A stretch of DNA of 64,000 bases from Thalassospira mesophila (GCF_002115755.1 NZ_JFKA01000011.1:1-64000), one strand, 5' to 3'. Numbered from the stretch's first letter, positions 17,980 through 28,731 are shown. Numbers and translations are program-made. Notes: generated by a model not told the origin, from the sequence alone.

Positions 17980-18663
17980 CGCCCTTCGCATTACCTGATG
18001 GTCAACCCAATACAGCAGCACCCTGCCAGTCATTACGGCTGGCAAGGATGCATGTTCGAACGCGCCAGCACCTGCATCGTTACCAGCGCAACGTCAACCC
18101 AAGCGTTCATATTGCCCGTTAAAGCCAGAAAACAGAGGACATAGCAATCACCGTACCAAAAGCGGGCAGTACACGATCCAGCCTTCGGCCGTGATATTGC
18201 CAGATATTAAAGACCTGTCCCAACCAACAGGTTGTCAGTACAGGAAAAAACAACTGCAAGCTATCACCTGACATAGGATCGATCTCAAAACGAACCCCGG
18301 AAAACGGCGGATAGAAGGTCAATTGTCTGGAATATGGCGCTGAGCGAGAAGAAAAAGTTACCGTGAGACCGTATTTTTCGTTTCCCCACCGGAACAGAAA
18401 ATACGGTCAAACAACAATTGCAGTTGCACGATAATATCAAACCACCACCAAAGCCCCGCAATCTCGTTAGATAATTTCGAGACAGTCTAATAGCGACTTT
18501 GGTAAGGTTATTTTCTCAATAAACTATATTTACGTATATTTAAAAATATCTAATAAAAATATCTGCCACCTTGACACCCAATCCGGCATCACCACAAAAA
18601 TACCGTTAATAGCATGTGGTGCTGTTGCCGGTATCGCTTTGCGTTTTCGCAATATGATGCTTG
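17980..18663. other. 684-bp gene-poor region between the ABC operon and the kynurenine island
   Basis: The region turns A+T-rich towards its right end. On the minus strand a frame is open from about 18411 to the TAA at 18119-18121. Its translation looks protein-like (FRWGNEKYGLTV, LTFYPPFSGVRFEIDP, LFFPVLTTCWLGQVFNIW), but it has no ATG near its beginning, only a TTG at 18322, and I do not recognise it; it may be a gene remnant. An 11-bp perfect inverted repeat (18367-18377 and 18398-18408) lies at its upstream edge. No terminator with a T tract was found for either neighbour. Confidence 0.4.
18367..18408. repeat. 11-bp perfect inverted repeat in the gene-poor region
   Basis: GACCGTATTTT (18367-18377) is repeated in inverse as AAAATACGGTC (18398-18408) around a 20-bp loop that itself contains TTCC/GGAA. 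Neither strand has a following T run, so a terminator role is doubtful. It could be an operator or the end of a decayed element. Confidence 0.5.
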
Positions 18664-19062
18664 CTAGTCGGGAATAACCGCCGTTGCTTCAATCTCGACC
18701 AGCGCCCCGTCTTCAACCAAAGCGCGTACCACCACCATTGTCATGGCCGGGAAATGCTTTCCCAAAACCCGGCGATAGGCTTCGCCGACTTCGCGCTGAT
18801 GGTCCATATATTCGTGCTTTTCTGTGACATACCAGGTCAGGCGGCAAATATGTTCGGCTTGTCCGCCTGCGGCAAATACCACGGCCATTATATTGCGCAA
18901 CGCCTGTTCCATCTGGCCGACAAAATCGTGGGCTTCAAACACCTGCTTTTCGTTCCAGCCAATCTGCCCGCCGACAAACAGGGTCTTGCCGCTTGCCAAC
19001 ACGCCGTTGGTATAGCCTTTCGGCGCGGTCCAGCCATCGGGCTGCACGATTTTATGTATCAT
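18664..19062 (-). CDS. RidA-family (YjgF/YER057c/UK114) deaminase
   Basis: The 132-residue protein is a RidA-fold member, a trimeric cytoplasmic enzyme class that hydrolyses reactive enamines and imines to ketones plus ammonia. Motifs seen are FVGGQIGWNE, an MEQALRNIMAVVFAAGG helix and a VEIEATAVIPD C-terminus. The usual catalytic arginine position (xxxR in the VVVRALVEDGALVEIEA segment) appears to be kept. The start at 19062 (ATG, MIHKIVQPDGW) overlaps the thioesterase stop by 11 bp and fits family length; a longer frame exists upstream but runs inside the thioesterase gene. As the last gene of the anthraniloyl-CoA operon it could deaminate an enamine intermediate of that pathway, as the RidA-like 2-aminomuconate deaminases do in another route; this role is inferred. 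Confidence 0.87.
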   Translation of the reverse strand: MIHKIVQPDGWTAPKGYTNGVLASGKTLFVGGQIGWNEKQVFEAHDFVGQMEQALRNIMAVVFAAGGQAEHICRLTWYVTEKHEYMDHQREVGEAYRRVLGKHFPAMTMVVVRALVEDGALVEIEATAVIPD

Positions 19063-19540
19063 GTTGGTCCTGTTTGTTGATGTGATGTTGCAACGCTGTG
19101 CGCAAATCGGCTGGCCAGGGTGCCGACCCGGCAATGTCCTTGCGGGTAAAAACCAGCGTCGATGTCATAGTGAAACGATCTGGCCCATCCGGGTCGTCGG
19201 CCTGTACCGCCGTGATTTGCAAATCGATGCTACTGCGCCCCAACCGCGTCACATGAAGCCGAAATTCCAGCACGTCGCCTAACCGGCTGGGATGCCGAAA
19301 GTCGATATTGATGGCAACGGTTGGCACCGCTGCGGCCATGTCGTCGTGGATTTTGGCAAAGCTGAAGCCAAGCGACGTTTCAAACCATTCTTCAACCGTG
19401 GCATTGACCATTTCAAAATAGCGCGGATAAAAAACAATCCCCGCCGGGTCGCAATGCGCAAACCCCACCTTTTGATGATGGGTAAATGCGGGCAGCAATG
19501 GCGTTGCAGGTGCCAGCGCTGGTTCCATTTTTTGCCCCAT
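19052..19540 (-). CDS. Hotdog-fold acyl-CoA thioesterase (4-hydroxybenzoyl-CoA thioesterase type)
   Basis: The 162-residue protein carries the hotdog-family active segment FAHCDPAGIVFYPRYFEMVN (about residues 27-46), in which the Asp is the catalytic residue in 4-hydroxybenzoyl-CoA thioesterases. It likely releases free acid from an aromatic or alicyclic CoA ester. That could serve as a relief valve for CoA trapped as 2-aminobenzoyl-CoA, or act on a late pathway product. The start at 19540 overlaps the kynA stop by one base (TGATG), so the two are translationally coupled. An alternative start 24 bp upstream lies inside kynA. Confidence 0.82.
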   Translation of the reverse strand: MGQKMEPALAPATPLLPAFTHHQKVGFAHCDPAGIVFYPRYFEMVNATVEEWFETSLGFSFAKIHDDMAAAVPTVAINIDFRHPSRLGDVLEFRLHVTRLGRSSIDLQITAVQADDPDGPDRFTMTSTLVFTRKDIAGSAPWPADLRTALQHHINKQDQHDT

Positions 19541-20385
19541 CACAACACCGTCCGTACACGCCATAATTCGGGGAACAGTTCGACCTCTAACATACGTTTC
19601 AGATAGGACACCCCACCGGTGCCCCCGGTACCACGTTTAAAGCCGATCACGCGTTCCACTGTCGTGACATGGTTAAACCGCCAACGACGAAAATAATCTT
19701 CGAAATCGACCAGCTTTTCGGCCAGTTCGTATAACGGCCAGTGATCCTGCGGGGCTTGATACACCTGTTGCCAGGCCGTAATCACATCATCGGAGGGCTG
19801 ATACGGGTCTGACACATCGCGTTTTAAAACAAGGTCGGGCACGGCAACGCCCGACTGATCAAGTAACCTTAATGCTTCGTCATACAAGCTGGGTTTTGCC
19901 AGTTCAGTTTCCAGTATCGCCAAAATATCGGGCCGGTGGGTGTGGGGTTTGAGCATCGCCTTGTTACGGTTACCCAGCATGAATTCAACCATGCGATATT
20001 GCCACGACTGAAACCCGGATGACGGCCCCAGCGCATCGCGAAAGGTGGTGTAATCGCTGGGTGTCATGGTGCGCAAAACATCCCATGCGTTATTAAGCTG
20101 TTCAAAAATGCGTGATATCCGCGCCAGCATTTTAAAGGCCGGTTGCAATTGCCCGGTCCGCATGGCGGTGCGCGCGGCGTCAATTTCGCGAATGGCCAGT
20201 TTCATCCATAATTCAGACGTCTGATGCTGAATAATAAACAGCATTTCGTCATGGGCGTCACTTTTGGGGTGTTGGGCTGTTAAAATCGCATCTAGCGACA
20301 AATAATCGCCATAGGACATTTTGCGGGCAAATTCGGTTTCCGCCCCTTCGGAAGACGGATCATAAGGTTGGTTCTGATTGCTCAT
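19540..20385 (-). CDS. kynA: Tryptophan 2,3-dioxygenase
   Basis: The 281-residue heme enzyme opens the indole ring of L-tryptophan to N-formylkynurenine with O2. The family motif [11 protein letters not shown] (50-60) contains the distal His54. The C-terminal [15 protein letters not shown] carries the proximal heme-ligand His, followed by the GTGGTGG loop that closes over substrate. Length matches bacterial TDO. The gene overlaps kynU by 4 bp and the thioesterase gene by 1 bp. Regulation is probably shared with the whole leftward operon. Confidence 0.96.
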   Translation of the reverse strand: MSNQNQPYDPSSEGAETEFARKMSYGDYLSLDAILTAQHPKSDAHDEMLFIIQHQTSELWMKLAIREIDAARTAMRTGQLQPAFKMLARISRIFEQLNNAWDVLRTMTPSDYTTFRDALGPSSGFQSWQYRMVEFMLGNRNKAMLKPHTHRPDILAILETELAKPSLYDEALRLLDQSGVAVPDLVLKRDVSDPYQPSDDVITAWQQVYQAPQDHWPLYELAEKLVDFEDYFRRWRFNHVTTVERVIGFKRGTGGTGGVSYLKRMLEVELFPELWRVRTVL

Positions 20386-21575
20386 GTCACGGCCTGACGT
20401 TTTTTATATTCGGCCGCGTCCCATAACCGGTTTTCCATAATGTCGGCCAAAATGTTAATCCCGGCTTCCACATCGCCTTCATCAAGATAAAGCGGTGTGA
20501 ATCCGAAACGAATGACGTCGGGTGCGCGAAAATCGCCGATCACACCACGCGCAATCAACGCCTGCATCACCGCATAGCCATCATCAAACCGGAAAGAGAC
20601 TTGCGACCCGCGCAATTCGGCATTTCGCGGACTAACCAGGTCGAGCATCGGGCAGCGTCTTTCAACACCCGCAATAAACTGTTCGCAGAGTTCAATGGAT
20701 TTGGCCCGAATATCGGCCATTGTCACATCATCCCAAACATCAAGTGCAGCATCAAGAATAGCGAGCTGAATAACCGGCGGCGTGCCCACCCGCATCCGTT
20801 CAATCCCCGGGGCCGGTGTATAATCGCGGGTAAAGGCAAACGGGGCCTCGTGGCCCAACCAGCCTGAAAGGGCCGGCCGCACCTTTTCCACCAGATCAGG
20901 CCGCACATAAATAAAGGCGGGCGCGCCGGGGCCGCCATTAAAATATTTATACGTACATCCCACGGCAAATTCGGCATTGCAACCGGTTAGATCCACCGGC
21001 ACCGCCCCGGCGGAATGGGCCAGATCCCAAATGACGACAATACCCAGCGCGTGGGCCTTCTTGGTTATTGCAGCCATGTCGTGCATACGCCCGGTGCGAT
21101 AATCGACCTGGGTTAACATCAAAACAGCGATATCGTCGCCCAGCACCCCGGCTACATCTTCGGGGTTGACGGTTTTTAAAACATGGCCCTGCTTTAAACT
21201 GTCAATCAGGCCCTGCGCCATATAAAGGTCGGTTGGGAAGTTACCATTGTCAGACAAAACAACTTTGCGACCGGGGTTAAGCGCCAGCGCACTTGCCAGC
21301 GCCTGATAGACCTTGATCGACAGAGTGTCCCCCATGACAACACTACCATCAGATGCACCAATCAACCGGGCGATACGGTTGCCGACCCGACCGGGCAGGC
21401 TCATCCAGTCGGCATCGTTCCAGCCACGAATAAGCATTTCGCCCCATTGGTCGGCAATGGTTGTGCGTGCGCGTTCAATGGCGGCCTTTGGCATCGGGCC
21501 AAGGGAATTGCCATCAAGATAAATGACATCGGCTGGCAGATGAAAAAGTGCCTTGCTGGCAGCAAAGTCCGTCAT
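20382..21575 (-). CDS. kynU: Kynureninase
   Basis: The 397-residue PLP enzyme cleaves L-kynurenine to anthranilate and L-alanine. It shows YLDGNSLGP (19-27), WDLAHSAGA (183-191, with the PLP-nitrogen Asp), and the PLP lysine Lys210 in [10 protein letters not shown]. Length is normal for bacterial KynU. It overlaps both neighbours by 4 bp (kynA downstream, the CoA ligase upstream), a tight operon in which its product anthranilate is the substrate of the adjoining ligase. Confidence 0.96.
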   Translation of the reverse strand: MTDFAASKALFHLPADVIYLDGNSLGPMPKAAIERARTTIADQWGEMLIRGWNDADWMSLPGRVGNRIARLIGASDGSVVMGDTLSIKVYQALASALALNPGRKVVLSDNGNFPTDLYMAQGLIDSLKQGHVLKTVNPEDVAGVLGDDIAVLMLTQVDYRTGRMHDMAAITKKAHALGIVVIWDLAHSAGAVPVDLTGCNAEFAVGCTYKYFNGGPGAPAFIYVRPDLVEKVRPALSGWLGHEAPFAFTRDYTPAPGIERMRVGTPPVIQLAILDAALDVWDDVTMADIRAKSIELCEQFIAGVERRCPMLDLVSPRNAELRGSQVSFRFDDGYAVMQALIARGVIGDFRAPDVIRFGFTPLYLDEGDVEAGINILADIMENRLWDAAEYKKRQAVT

Positions 21576-23197
21576 GCTGCGGGCTCCTGTTTTAATCGGA
21601 AACGTTGAATTTTCCCGGTTGCCGTTTTTGGCAGGGCATCGGCAAAAATAATGGATCGGGGATATTTATAGGGCGCAATCGTCGCCTTTACATAATCTTG
21701 CAACAGCTTTGCCATTTCCGGCGATGGATTGGCCCCGGCGTTTAGCACAACATGAGCCTGCACGATCTGCCCGCGATCGGCATCATTTGCCGAAACCACG
21801 GCACATTCGGCCACATCGGGGTGGGCCAGCAAAGCGGCCTCTACCTCTGGCCCGGCAATGTTATAGCCCGCCGAAATAATCATATCGTCGCTGCGCGCAG
21901 CAAAATGAAAATAACCGTCTTCATCGCAATAAAATGAATCTCCGGTCACATTCCAGCCATCGCGCACATAATCGCCCTGCCGGTCATCGGCCAAATAGCG
22001 ACACCCGGTTGGCCCACGCACCGCAAGGCGGCCCACCGCCCCCACCGCAACATCATCTATGTTTTCATCAACAATGCGGGCCTGAAAACCCGTCACCGGC
22101 CGACCGGTGCAAGCGGGGTGGCTATCGCCAAACCGGTTGGAAATAAAAATATGCAACATTTCGGTCGAGCCAATGCCATCAAGCATCGGTTTGCCGGTTT
22201 TTTCCATCCATGCCTTGTAAACCGGAGCGGGCAAGGTTTCGCCCGCCGACACGGCGGCGCGCAAGGACGATAAATCAGCCCCGTCTTCCATCGCCGCCAA
22301 CATCGCCCGATAGGCCGTGGGTGCGGTAAAACAAATGGTTGCCTTATAGGTTTCGATAATTTCGATCATATTGGGCGGCGATGCCTTTTCCAAAAGCGTC
22401 GCGGTTGCGCCAAAACGCAACGGAAATACCGCCAGCCCACCCAAGCCAAAGGTAAAGGCCAGGGGCGGCGATCCGACAAACACATCATCGGGCGTCACTG
22501 CCAGAACTTCTTTGGCGTAGGCATCGGCAATGATCAAAAGGTCGCGATGGAAATGCATGGTGGCCTTGGGGTCGCCAGTCGTACCCGATGTAAAACCCAG
22601 CAGGGCCACATCATCGCGCCCGGTTTTCACGGCGGTAAATTTCACCGATTTGGTCAAGGCAACGCGGTCAAGCTCGGCATCGTGGTTGGCGGTGCCGTCA
22701 AAGCCGATCACCTTTTGTAAAAACCGGCTGTCCTTGGCACAGGCAACCATTTCATCCATCAGCCTTGTATCGCACAAGGCAAAGGCAATTTCGGCCTTAT
22801 CAACAATTTTGCCAAGTTCGCCTGCACGCAACATCGGCATGGTATTAACCACCACCGCACCAATTTTTGTCGCCGCCAGCCAGCACGCCACCATCGCCGG
22901 ATTATTGGCAGAGCGGATCAACACCCGGTTGCCCGGCGCAACCCCGTAATCCTCAGCCAGAGCGTGGGCAATACGGTTGGTCCAGTCCGACAATTCCTTA
23001 TAGGTGCGCTGGCGGCCATTGCCGATTAAGGCAGTGTTATCGCCAAATCCCTGATCCACCATGCGGTCGGTCAATTCAACCCCGACATTGATATGGTCGG
23101 GATAATCAAAACCATCGAGTAGAAATTCCGGCCAGGTGGTTGCTGGCGGTAAATTGTCGCGGGTGAAGGTATCTGTATGTGCCGATGGTCCAAGCAT
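21572..23197 (-). CDS. abmG: 2-aminobenzoate-CoA (anthranilate-CoA) ligase
   Basis: The 541-residue AMP-forming acyl-CoA synthetase activates anthranilate with ATP and CoA. The P-loop reads TSGTTGDPK, the adenylate motif GIGSTEMLHIF, the hinge region VRDGWNVTGDSFYCDEDGY, and the C-terminal catalytic lysine segment PKTATGKIQRF. The N-terminal half resembles benzoate-CoA ligases (DHINVGVELTDRMVDQG). The name follows from the gene's place between kynureninase and the aminobenzoyl-CoA monooxygenase set; plain benzoate-CoA ligase activity is the alternative. It overlaps kynU by 4 bp. Confidence 0.88.
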   Translation of the reverse strand: MLGPSAHTDTFTRDNLPPATTWPEFLLDGFDYPDHINVGVELTDRMVDQGFGDNTALIGNGRQRTYKELSDWTNRIAHALAEDYGVAPGNRVLIRSANNPAMVACWLAATKIGAVVVNTMPMLRAGELGKIVDKAEIAFALCDTRLMDEMVACAKDSRFLQKVIGFDGTANHDAELDRVALTKSVKFTAVKTGRDDVALLGFTSGTTGDPKATMHFHRDLLIIADAYAKEVLAVTPDDVFVGSPPLAFTFGLGGLAVFPLRFGATATLLEKASPPNMIEIIETYKATICFTAPTAYRAMLAAMEDGADLSSLRAAVSAGETLPAPVYKAWMEKTGKPMLDGIGSTEMLHIFISNRFGDSHPACTGRPVTGFQARIVDENIDDVAVGAVGRLAVRGPTGCRYLADDRQGDYVRDGWNVTGDSFYCDEDGYFHFAARSDDMIISAGYNIAGPEVEAALLAHPDVAECAVVSANDADRGQIVQAHVVLNAGANPSPEMAKLLQDYVKATIAPYKYPRSIIFADALPKTATGKIQRFRLKQEPAA

Positions 23198-23212
23198 GAT
23201 GAAGCCCCTGAA

Positions 23213-24373
23213 TTATGTCTGTGCCAGCGTTTGCCGTGCGATGATTATTCTTTGGACGTCAGATGCGCCTTCATAAATCCGAAGGGCACGGATCTCCCGG
23301 TACAGGCGTTCAATGATGTGCCCTGATCGCACACCATCGCCCCCATGAATTTGCACCGCCTTGTCGATGACGGTTTGAGCATGATCAGTTGAAAAAAGTT
23401 TCGCCATCGCGGCTTCGCGGCTGATGCGCGCGGCCCCGCTGTCTTTTAACCATGCGGCGCGATACACCAAAAGCGCGCTGCTATCGACATCCAGTGCCAT
23501 ATCGGCCACATGCCCCTGCACCATTTGCAAATCAAACAAGGGCGCACCAAACAAATACCGGTTTTGAACCCGGTGAATGGTTTCATCAAGCGCACGCCGC
23601 GCAAAGCCAAGGGCGGCGGCCGCCACGGTAGAGCGGAAAACATCCAGCACCGACATGGCAATTTTAAAACCCTGCCCGCCCGCGCCAATGCGGTTGCCTG
23701 CCGGAATGCGGCAATCGGTAAATTTCAAACGGGCCAACGGATGCGGGGCAATGGTTTGCAAACGTTCTGCAATTTTCAGCCCCGGCGTATTGGCCGGTAC
23801 GATAAAGGCCGACAACCCTTTGGCCCCGTCGCCTTCGCCGGTGCGGGCAAAAACAACGTAAAACCCGGCAATACCACCATTGGAAATCCAGGTTTTTTCA
23901 CCGTTTAAAACAAAGCTGTTGCCATCGCGGGTGGCCGATAAGGTGATATTTGCAACATCCGAGCCCGATTGCGGTTCGGTCAGGGCAAAGGCCGCCAATG
24001 CCGTGCCATTACGCACCTGTGGTAGCCATTCGGCCTTTTGCGCATCGGTGCCAAACAATGAAATCGCACCACTGCCCAGTCCCTGCATGGCAAAGGCAAA
24101 ATCGGCCAAGCCATCATGGCGCGCCAATGTTTCGCGAATAATGCACAGGCTGCGCACATCAAGGCGCGATTGCGCATCATCGGGGTCTATGGTGGCGTGG
24201 CGTAACCAGCCGCCATTGGCCAGTTTGGCAACAAGGGCGCGGCAGGTATCATCGACATTATCATGATCAATGGCTTGCAGGTTTTCGCTTACCCAGTTAT
24301 CCAGACCAGCGACCAGTTTCCGGTGGGCATCGTTAAAAAACGGCCAGTCGCGCCATGATGTATCGCCCATCAT
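23213..24373 (-). CDS. Acyl-CoA dehydrogenase (anthraniloyl-CoA pathway)
   Basis: The 386-residue flavoprotein shows the acyl-CoA dehydrogenase fold: [32 protein letters not shown], and C-terminal [29 protein letters not shown], in which the ring-shaped substrate pocket lies. FAD and electron-transferring flavoprotein are the expected cofactor and partner. In the pathway it would oxidise a reduced alicyclic CoA intermediate after the monooxygenase/reductase step. It lies in the operon with 15 bp to the ligase gene and a 1-bp overlap with the enoyl-CoA hydratase stop. Either of two tandem ATGs (24373 or 24370) may be used. Confidence 0.9.
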   Translation of the reverse strand: MMGDTSWRDWPFFNDAHRKLVAGLDNWVSENLQAIDHDNVDDTCRALVAKLANGGWLRHATIDPDDAQSRLDVRSLCIIRETLARHDGLADFAFAMQGLGSGAISLFGTDAQKAEWLPQVRNGTALAAFALTEPQSGSDVANITLSATRDGNSFVLNGEKTWISNGGIAGFYVVFARTGEGDGAKGLSAFIVPANTPGLKIAERLQTIAPHPLARLKFTDCRIPAGNRIGAGGQGFKIAMSVLDVFRSTVAAAALGFARRALDETIHRVQNRYLFGAPLFDLQMVQGHVADMALDVDSSALLVYRAAWLKDSGAARISREAAMAKLFSTDHAQTVIDKAVQIHGGDGVRSGHIIERLYREIRALRIYEGASDVQRIIIARQTLAQT

Positions 24374-25185
24374 TAGTCCCCTTTGAAAACCGGCTTTTCA
24401 CGGGCGACAAAAGCATCATAGGCGCGTTTGAAATCGGCTGTTTGCATGCACAGGGCCTGCGCCTGGGCCTCAGCCTCTATCGCCTGCTCAATGCCCATGT
24501 TCCATTCCTGTACCAGCATGGTTTTGGTCATCATATGGCCAAAATTGGGCCCGGCGGCGATGAGCTGTGCCAGTACAATGGCATCACTTTCCAGCGTATC
24601 AGCATCCACAATCCGGTTATAAAAGCCCCATTTTTCGCCTTCTTCGGCACTCATGGAGCGCCCGGTATAAAGCAATTCCGCCGCCCGCCCCTGGCCGATA
24701 ATGCGCGGCAATATGGCACAGGCCCCCATATCACAACCCGCAAGCCCGACACGGGTAAACAAAAACGCTGTTTTGGCATTGACCGTCGCCAGCCGCAGAT
24801 CCGACGCCATGGCAATAATCGCACCCGCCCCCACGCACACGCCGTCCACTGCCGCAATCACCGGTTTGCCACACGCCACCATAGATTTCACCAGATCGCC
24901 GGTGAGCCGGGTAAAGGCCAAAAGAGCCTTCATATCCTTATCGATCAGCGGGCCGATAATATCGTGAACATCGCCGCCCGAACAAAAATTGCCCCCGTTA
25001 GAGGCAAAAACAACGGCTTTGACGTCATTGCATTCCGGCAAGGCGCGAAACATGTCGCGCAGTTCGGCATAGCTTTCAAATGTCAGCGGATTTTTTCGAT
25101 CCGGCCGGTCCAGCGATACCACCGCAACATCACCTTCCATGCGCCAATTAAAATGCCGGGGCTGAAAATGCGTCATATCAGTCAT
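24373..25185 (-). CDS. Enoyl-CoA hydratase/isomerase family protein
   Basis: The 270-residue crotonase-fold protein has the oxyanion-hole segments [16 protein letters not shown] and [21 protein letters not shown]. The position usually held by the second catalytic Glu reads [17 protein letters not shown], so it lacks that acid. This suggests isomerase, hydrolase or ring-opening chemistry (as in some crotonase relatives) rather than plain hydration. The start at 25185 overlaps the MarR stop by 8 bp; a longer frame runs further into marR. In the pathway it could hydrate or hydrolytically open the cyclohexane ring; this is inferred. Confidence 0.87.
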   Translation of the reverse strand: MTDMTHFQPRHFNWRMEGDVAVVSLDRPDRKNPLTFESYAELRDMFRALPECNDVKAVVFASNGGNFCSGGDVHDIIGPLIDKDMKALLAFTRLTGDLVKSMVACGKPVIAAVDGVCVGAGAIIAMASDLRLATVNAKTAFLFTRVGLAGCDMGACAILPRIIGQGRAAELLYTGRSMSAEEGEKWGFYNRIVDADTLESDAIVLAQLIAAGPNFGHMMTKTMLVQEWNMGIEQAIEAEAQAQALCMQTADFKRAYDAFVAREKPVFKGD

Positions 25186-25675
25186 GGGTCTGTCCCTTTC
25201 GGCTTTGTACGCGCCGCAAAATCGCAATCAAATCGCTGGCATCCTCAGCATTCATGCCGGCAAACAAATCGCTAACCCAGCCTTCATGCACCAGGGCGCG
25301 GCGGGCAAAATCGGCACGGCCTTCGTCGGTCAGCTTTACAATCAGGGCGCGGCGGTCGTTTTCCACCGCCACGCGCGTCACCATGCCTTCATTCACCAGC
25401 CGTTCGACGATGCCGGTAACATTACCGTTCGACACCATCAGCGATTTTGACAGCGCACTCATGCGCAGGCCGTCTTTGGCGCGGTAAAGGGCGGCCATCA
25501 CATCAAACCTGGGCAGGGTGCTGTCATATTCCACCCGCATTTTTTCGCGTAACTCACCTTCGGTTTGGCGCGAAACCCGCAATATTTGCAACCAGGCCCG
25601 CAAACGCGCCTTTGAAAGGTCGCTGGTTTCTTCGCCCGTTTCCGGGCGCGAAAAGTTTGCATCATCCATTTTCAT
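25178..25675 (-). CDS. MarR-family regulator of the anthraniloyl-CoA operon
   Basis: The 165-residue protein has a MarR winged helix ([33 protein letters not shown]) and the wing [19 protein letters not shown]. MarR regulators of aromatic CoA pathways usually sense the first CoA thioester, here perhaps 2-aminobenzoyl-CoA. The start at 25675 gives an ATGA overlap with the SDR stop and the usual family length; a longer upstream frame covers the SDR gene and looks non-coding. Its target could be the inverted repeat between abmA and the formamidase gene, which would let it control both directions. Confidence 0.88.
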   Translation of the reverse strand: MKMDDANFSRPETGEETSDLSKARLRAWLQILRVSRQTEGELREKMRVEYDSTLPRFDVMAALYRAKDGLRMSALSKSLMVSNGNVTGIVERLVNEGMVTRVAVENDRRALIVKLTDEGRADFARRALVHEGWVSDLFAGMNAEDASDLIAILRRVQSRKGQTHD

Positions 25676-26436
25676 ATTTCTCCCCCCGAAACTGAAATCG
25701 CCTGCCCGGTCATCGAGCCTGCCCCCTGCTGGCACAGCCACAGCACGGTTTGTGCAACTTCGCGGGGGGTAATAAAACGGTTCTGCGGATTGATTCTTGC
25801 CAAACTGGAACGGGCGTCGTCGATGCTCATGCCGGTTTTTTGTGCGATATTGGCAATCGAATGTGCCAGCATCGGCGTATCGGTAAAGCCGGGGCAAACA
25901 GCATTAACTGTAATAGCACTGCCCGCCAGTTCGGCGGCCAACGCCTTCACCAACCCCACAACACCATGCTTGGCGGCACAATAGGGCGCGACATAGCCAT
26001 ACCCCTTTAGCCCGGCAGTTGAGGCGATGGCAATTAACCGGCCCGGTTTGGCTTTGTCCATCACCCGCAGGCTTTGCTGAAAAGTGTGGAACGTACCGGT
26101 CAAATTAACGTCGATGGTTTCCTGCCAGCTATCAAGCGTGGTTTTGGCAAAAGGCGCACTTGTCGCCATACCGGCATTGGCAACCACCACATCAGGCATA
26201 CCCACCTGTTTTACCACGCCGTCAAACAGGTTTACCATCGATGCCTGGTCGGTCACATCGGCCACCATCGGCACAATGGCATCATGTAAATCGGCAATTT
26301 TGCCAAGCGCATCTTTGTTGCGCCCGGCAATTACAACCTGCATACCCTGAGCGGCCAGAAATTGGGCCATCTCGGCACCAACACCACTGCCACCGCCCGT
26401 TATCAGGGCTGTTTTCACGGCCAGTTCGGGCATCAC
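25672..26436 (-). CDS. Short-chain dehydrogenase/reductase (SDR)
   Basis: The 254-residue SDR has TALITGGGSGVGAEMAQFL (cofactor loop TGGGSGVG), an NAG motif (VVANAGMATSAPF), and the active-site residues in SIAST...YCAAKHG (YxxxK with the preceding Ser). The C-terminal VCPGFTDTPM is typical of classical SDRs. It would oxidise or reduce a hydroxyl/keto group of an alicyclic CoA intermediate with NAD(P)H. It begins 1 bp after the abmA stop and overlaps marR by 4 bp. Confidence 0.9.
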   Translation of the reverse strand: MMPELAVKTALITGGGSGVGAEMAQFLAAQGMQVVIAGRNKDALGKIADLHDAIVPMVADVTDQASMVNLFDGVVKQVGMPDVVVANAGMATSAPFAKTTLDSWQETIDVNLTGTFHTFQQSLRVMDKAKPGRLIAIASTAGLKGYGYVAPYCAAKHGVVGLVKALAAELAGSAITVNAVCPGFTDTPMLAHSIANIAQKTGMSIDDARSSLARINPQNRFITPREVAQTVLWLCQQGAGSMTGQAISVSGGEI

Positions 26437-28731
26437 TTACACCTTTCCGGTCATTTGATCGGTGCGTTCGGCCAAACGCCACATCTGGTCGCGCCCCGGG
26501 TGATAGGGTTTGGGCCATTCTTCGGTGCGGTTGCCAAGTTGTGCGGCCGCGTGCAAGGTCCAATACGGATCGGCAAGGTGCAGACGCGCAAGGCATACAA
26601 GGTCTGCCCGACCGGCCATCAATATCGAATTGGCATGGTCCGGTTCATAAATATTACCCACCGCCATTGTCGCAATGTCGGCTTCATTGCGGATACGGTC
26701 GGAAAACGGGGTTTGGAACATGCGGCCATAAACCGGACGAGCATCCGTGGTGGTTTGCCCGGCAGAAACATCGCAAATATCAACGCCGTTTGCTTTCAGG
26801 ATTTTGGCAATTTCAACTGCGTCTTCAGGCGTAATACCGGCGTCACCGACCCAGTCATTGGCCGAAATACGCACTGCAAGCGGCTTATGATCGGGCCAAA
26901 CCGCGCGCACCGCCAGGATAACCTCCAGCGGATAACGCATCCGGTTTTCAAGGCTGCCGCCATAGGCATCATCCCGACGATTGCTAAGCGGTGTTATAAA
27001 GGATGACAGCAAATAACCGTGCGCGGCATGAATTTCGACCATGTCAAACCCGGCACGATCCGCCATTTGCGCCGATGCCACAAACTGGTCACGCACCTGG
27101 TCCATATCATTGCGGGTCATGGCGCGCGGGGTTTGATTACGCGCCGACCATGCAACGTCGGAGGCGGCCATAATCGGCCAATTATCGCTTAAAAGCGGTG
27201 CATCCATTTCTTCCCAACCCAGTTGGGTTGACCCCTTGGCACCGGAATGGCCAATTTGCGCGCATATCTTTGCATCGGTTTCTGTGTGAACAAAATTAAC
27301 AATGCGCGCCCAGGCCGTTTCATGGGCGGGGTCGTAAAGGCCCGGGCAACCCGGTGTAATGCGGCCTTCGGGCGACACACAGGTCATTTCGGTATAAACC
27401 AGCCCGGCCCCGCCTTTGGCCCGTTCTGCGTAATGCACCAGATGCCAATCCGTCGGGGTACCGTCAACCGCCTTGTATTGGGCCATGGGCGATACAACAA
27501 TGCGATTTTTAAGCATCATGTCGCGCAACTTAAAGGGCACAAACATCGGATGGCGCGGGGCTTCAACCGTTGTAATACCAGCTGAATGCTGAAACCAGTT
27601 TTCGGCCTGCCCCAACCATGAAGGATCACGCAGGCGCAAATTTTCGTGGCTAATACGCTGGGACCGGGTTAGCAACGAATAGGTAAACTGTACCGGATCA
27701 AGGCTGAAATAACGTTCGATTTCCTCGAACCATTCCATCGAATTACGCGCGGCCGATTGCAGGCGCAAAACTTCCAGCCGTCTTTCATCTTCATATTTGG
27801 CAAAGGCGGCAGGCAAATCTGGCTCTGTATGCACATATTGCGCCAATGCAATTGCGCTTTCCAATGCCAGTTTGGTGCCCGACCCGATGGAGAAATGCGC
27901 GGTTGCCGCCGCATCGCCCATCAAAACGATATTGTCGTGCGACCAGCTTTTACACAACACACGCGGGAAACTCAGCCATGCCGACCCACGAATATGATTG
28001 GCATTCGATATCAGGGCATTACCACCCAGATGTTTGGCAAAAATGGCTTCGCAAGTGGCAATGGATTGTTCCTTGCTCATCGCGGCAAAGCCATAGGCGG
28101 CCCAGGTTTCCTCGGAACATTCCACAATGAAGGTCGCTGTATCGTCGTCAAACTGATAGGCGTGCGCCCACACCCAGCCTTTATCGGTTTTCTCGAAAAT
28201 AAAAGTAAAGGCATCGTTGAATTTTTGATGGGTGCCAAGCCAGACGAACTTGCATTTGCGGGTATCAATATCGGGCTGAAAATGTGGGGCCAGTTCGGTG
28301 CGGGTGCGCGAATTCAACCCGTCACACGCCACCACCAGGTCATATTGGGCGGCCAGAATACGGGCACTTTCAACCTCGGTGCCAAAGCGCAAATCAACCC
28401 CGACATCGCGGGCACGTTGCTGCAACAAAACCAGCAGTTTTTTACGGCCAATGCCACAAAACCCGTGCCCGGTTGAGACAATAGCCTGATCGCGAAAGTG
28501 AACGGCGACATCATCCCAATATGAAAAATTTTCGCGAATAGCCGCGGCACTTTTGGCATCGTTTTGCGCCAGATTGCTCAGGGTTTCGTCCGATAAAACC
28601 ACCCCCCAGCCAAATGTATCGTCGGCCTGATTGCGTTCAAAAACGACGACCTCGTGCGACGGATCACGTAGCTTCATCGAGATGGCAAAATACAGCCCCG
28701 CAGGACCGCCCCCCAGACACGCTATTCTCAC
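26437..28731 (-). CDS. abmA: 2-aminobenzoyl-CoA monooxygenase/reductase (fused FAD hydroxylase and OYE-type reductase)
   Basis: The 764-residue protein is a fusion. The N-terminal part (about 1-390) is a flavoprotein hydroxylase with GGGPAG near residue 7 and [17 protein letters not shown] as FAD motif. The C-terminal part (about 400-764) is an Old Yellow Enzyme-like FMN reductase with [30 protein letters not shown] and [19 protein letters not shown]. This architecture is that of 2-aminobenzoyl-CoA monooxygenase/reductase, which hydroxylates and then reduces the ring to a non-aromatic 2-amino-5-oxocyclohexene carboxyl-CoA. The GTG start at 28731 has AAGGGGG upstream and gives the proper [12 protein letters not shown] beginning; the longer frame adds 64 unlikely residues. 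It is the first gene of the leftward operon. Confidence 0.92.
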   Translation of the reverse strand: MRIACLGGGPAGLYFAISMKLRDPSHEVVVFERNQADDTFGWGVVLSDETLSNLAQNDAKSAAAIRENFSYWDDVAVHFRDQAIVSTGHGFCGIGRKKLLVLLQQRARDVGVDLRFGTEVESARILAAQYDLVVACDGLNSRTRTELAPHFQPDIDTRKCKFVWLGTHQKFNDAFTFIFEKTDKGWVWAHAYQFDDDTATFIVECSEETWAAYGFAAMSKEQSIATCEAIFAKHLGGNALISNANHIRGSAWLSFPRVLCKSWSHDNIVLMGDAAATAHFSIGSGTKLALESAIALAQYVHTEPDLPAAFAKYEDERRLEVLRLQSAARNSMEWFEEIERYFSLDPVQFTYSLLTRSQRISHENLRLRDPSWLGQAENWFQHSAGITTVEAPRHPMFVPFKLRDMMLKNRIVVSPMAQYKAVDGTPTDWHLVHYAERAKGGAGLVYTEMTCVSPEGRITPGCPGLYDPAHETAWARIVNFVHTETDAKICAQIGHSGAKGSTQLGWEEMDAPLLSDNWPIMAASDVAWSARNQTPRAMTRNDMDQVRDQFVASAQMADRAGFDMVEIHAAHGYLLSSFITPLSNRRDDAYGGSLENRMRYPLEVILAVRAVWPDHKPLAVRISANDWVGDAGITPEDAVEIAKILKANGVDICDVSAGQTTTDARPVYGRMFQTPFSDRIRNEADIATMAVGNIYEPDHANSILMAGRADLVCLARLHLADPYWTLHAAAQLGNRTEEWPKPYHPGRDQMWRLAERTDQMTGKV

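Noticed and set aside
24355-25275. 306-codon plus-strand frame opposite the crotonase gene
   Set aside because: Overlaps a clear enoyl-CoA hydratase family gene and has no motif of its own.
25676-25897. Long N-terminal extension of the MarR protein
   Set aside because: The extra 74 residues lie opposite no signal but inside the SDR gene in another frame; the ATG at 25675 gives family length and an ATGA overlap.
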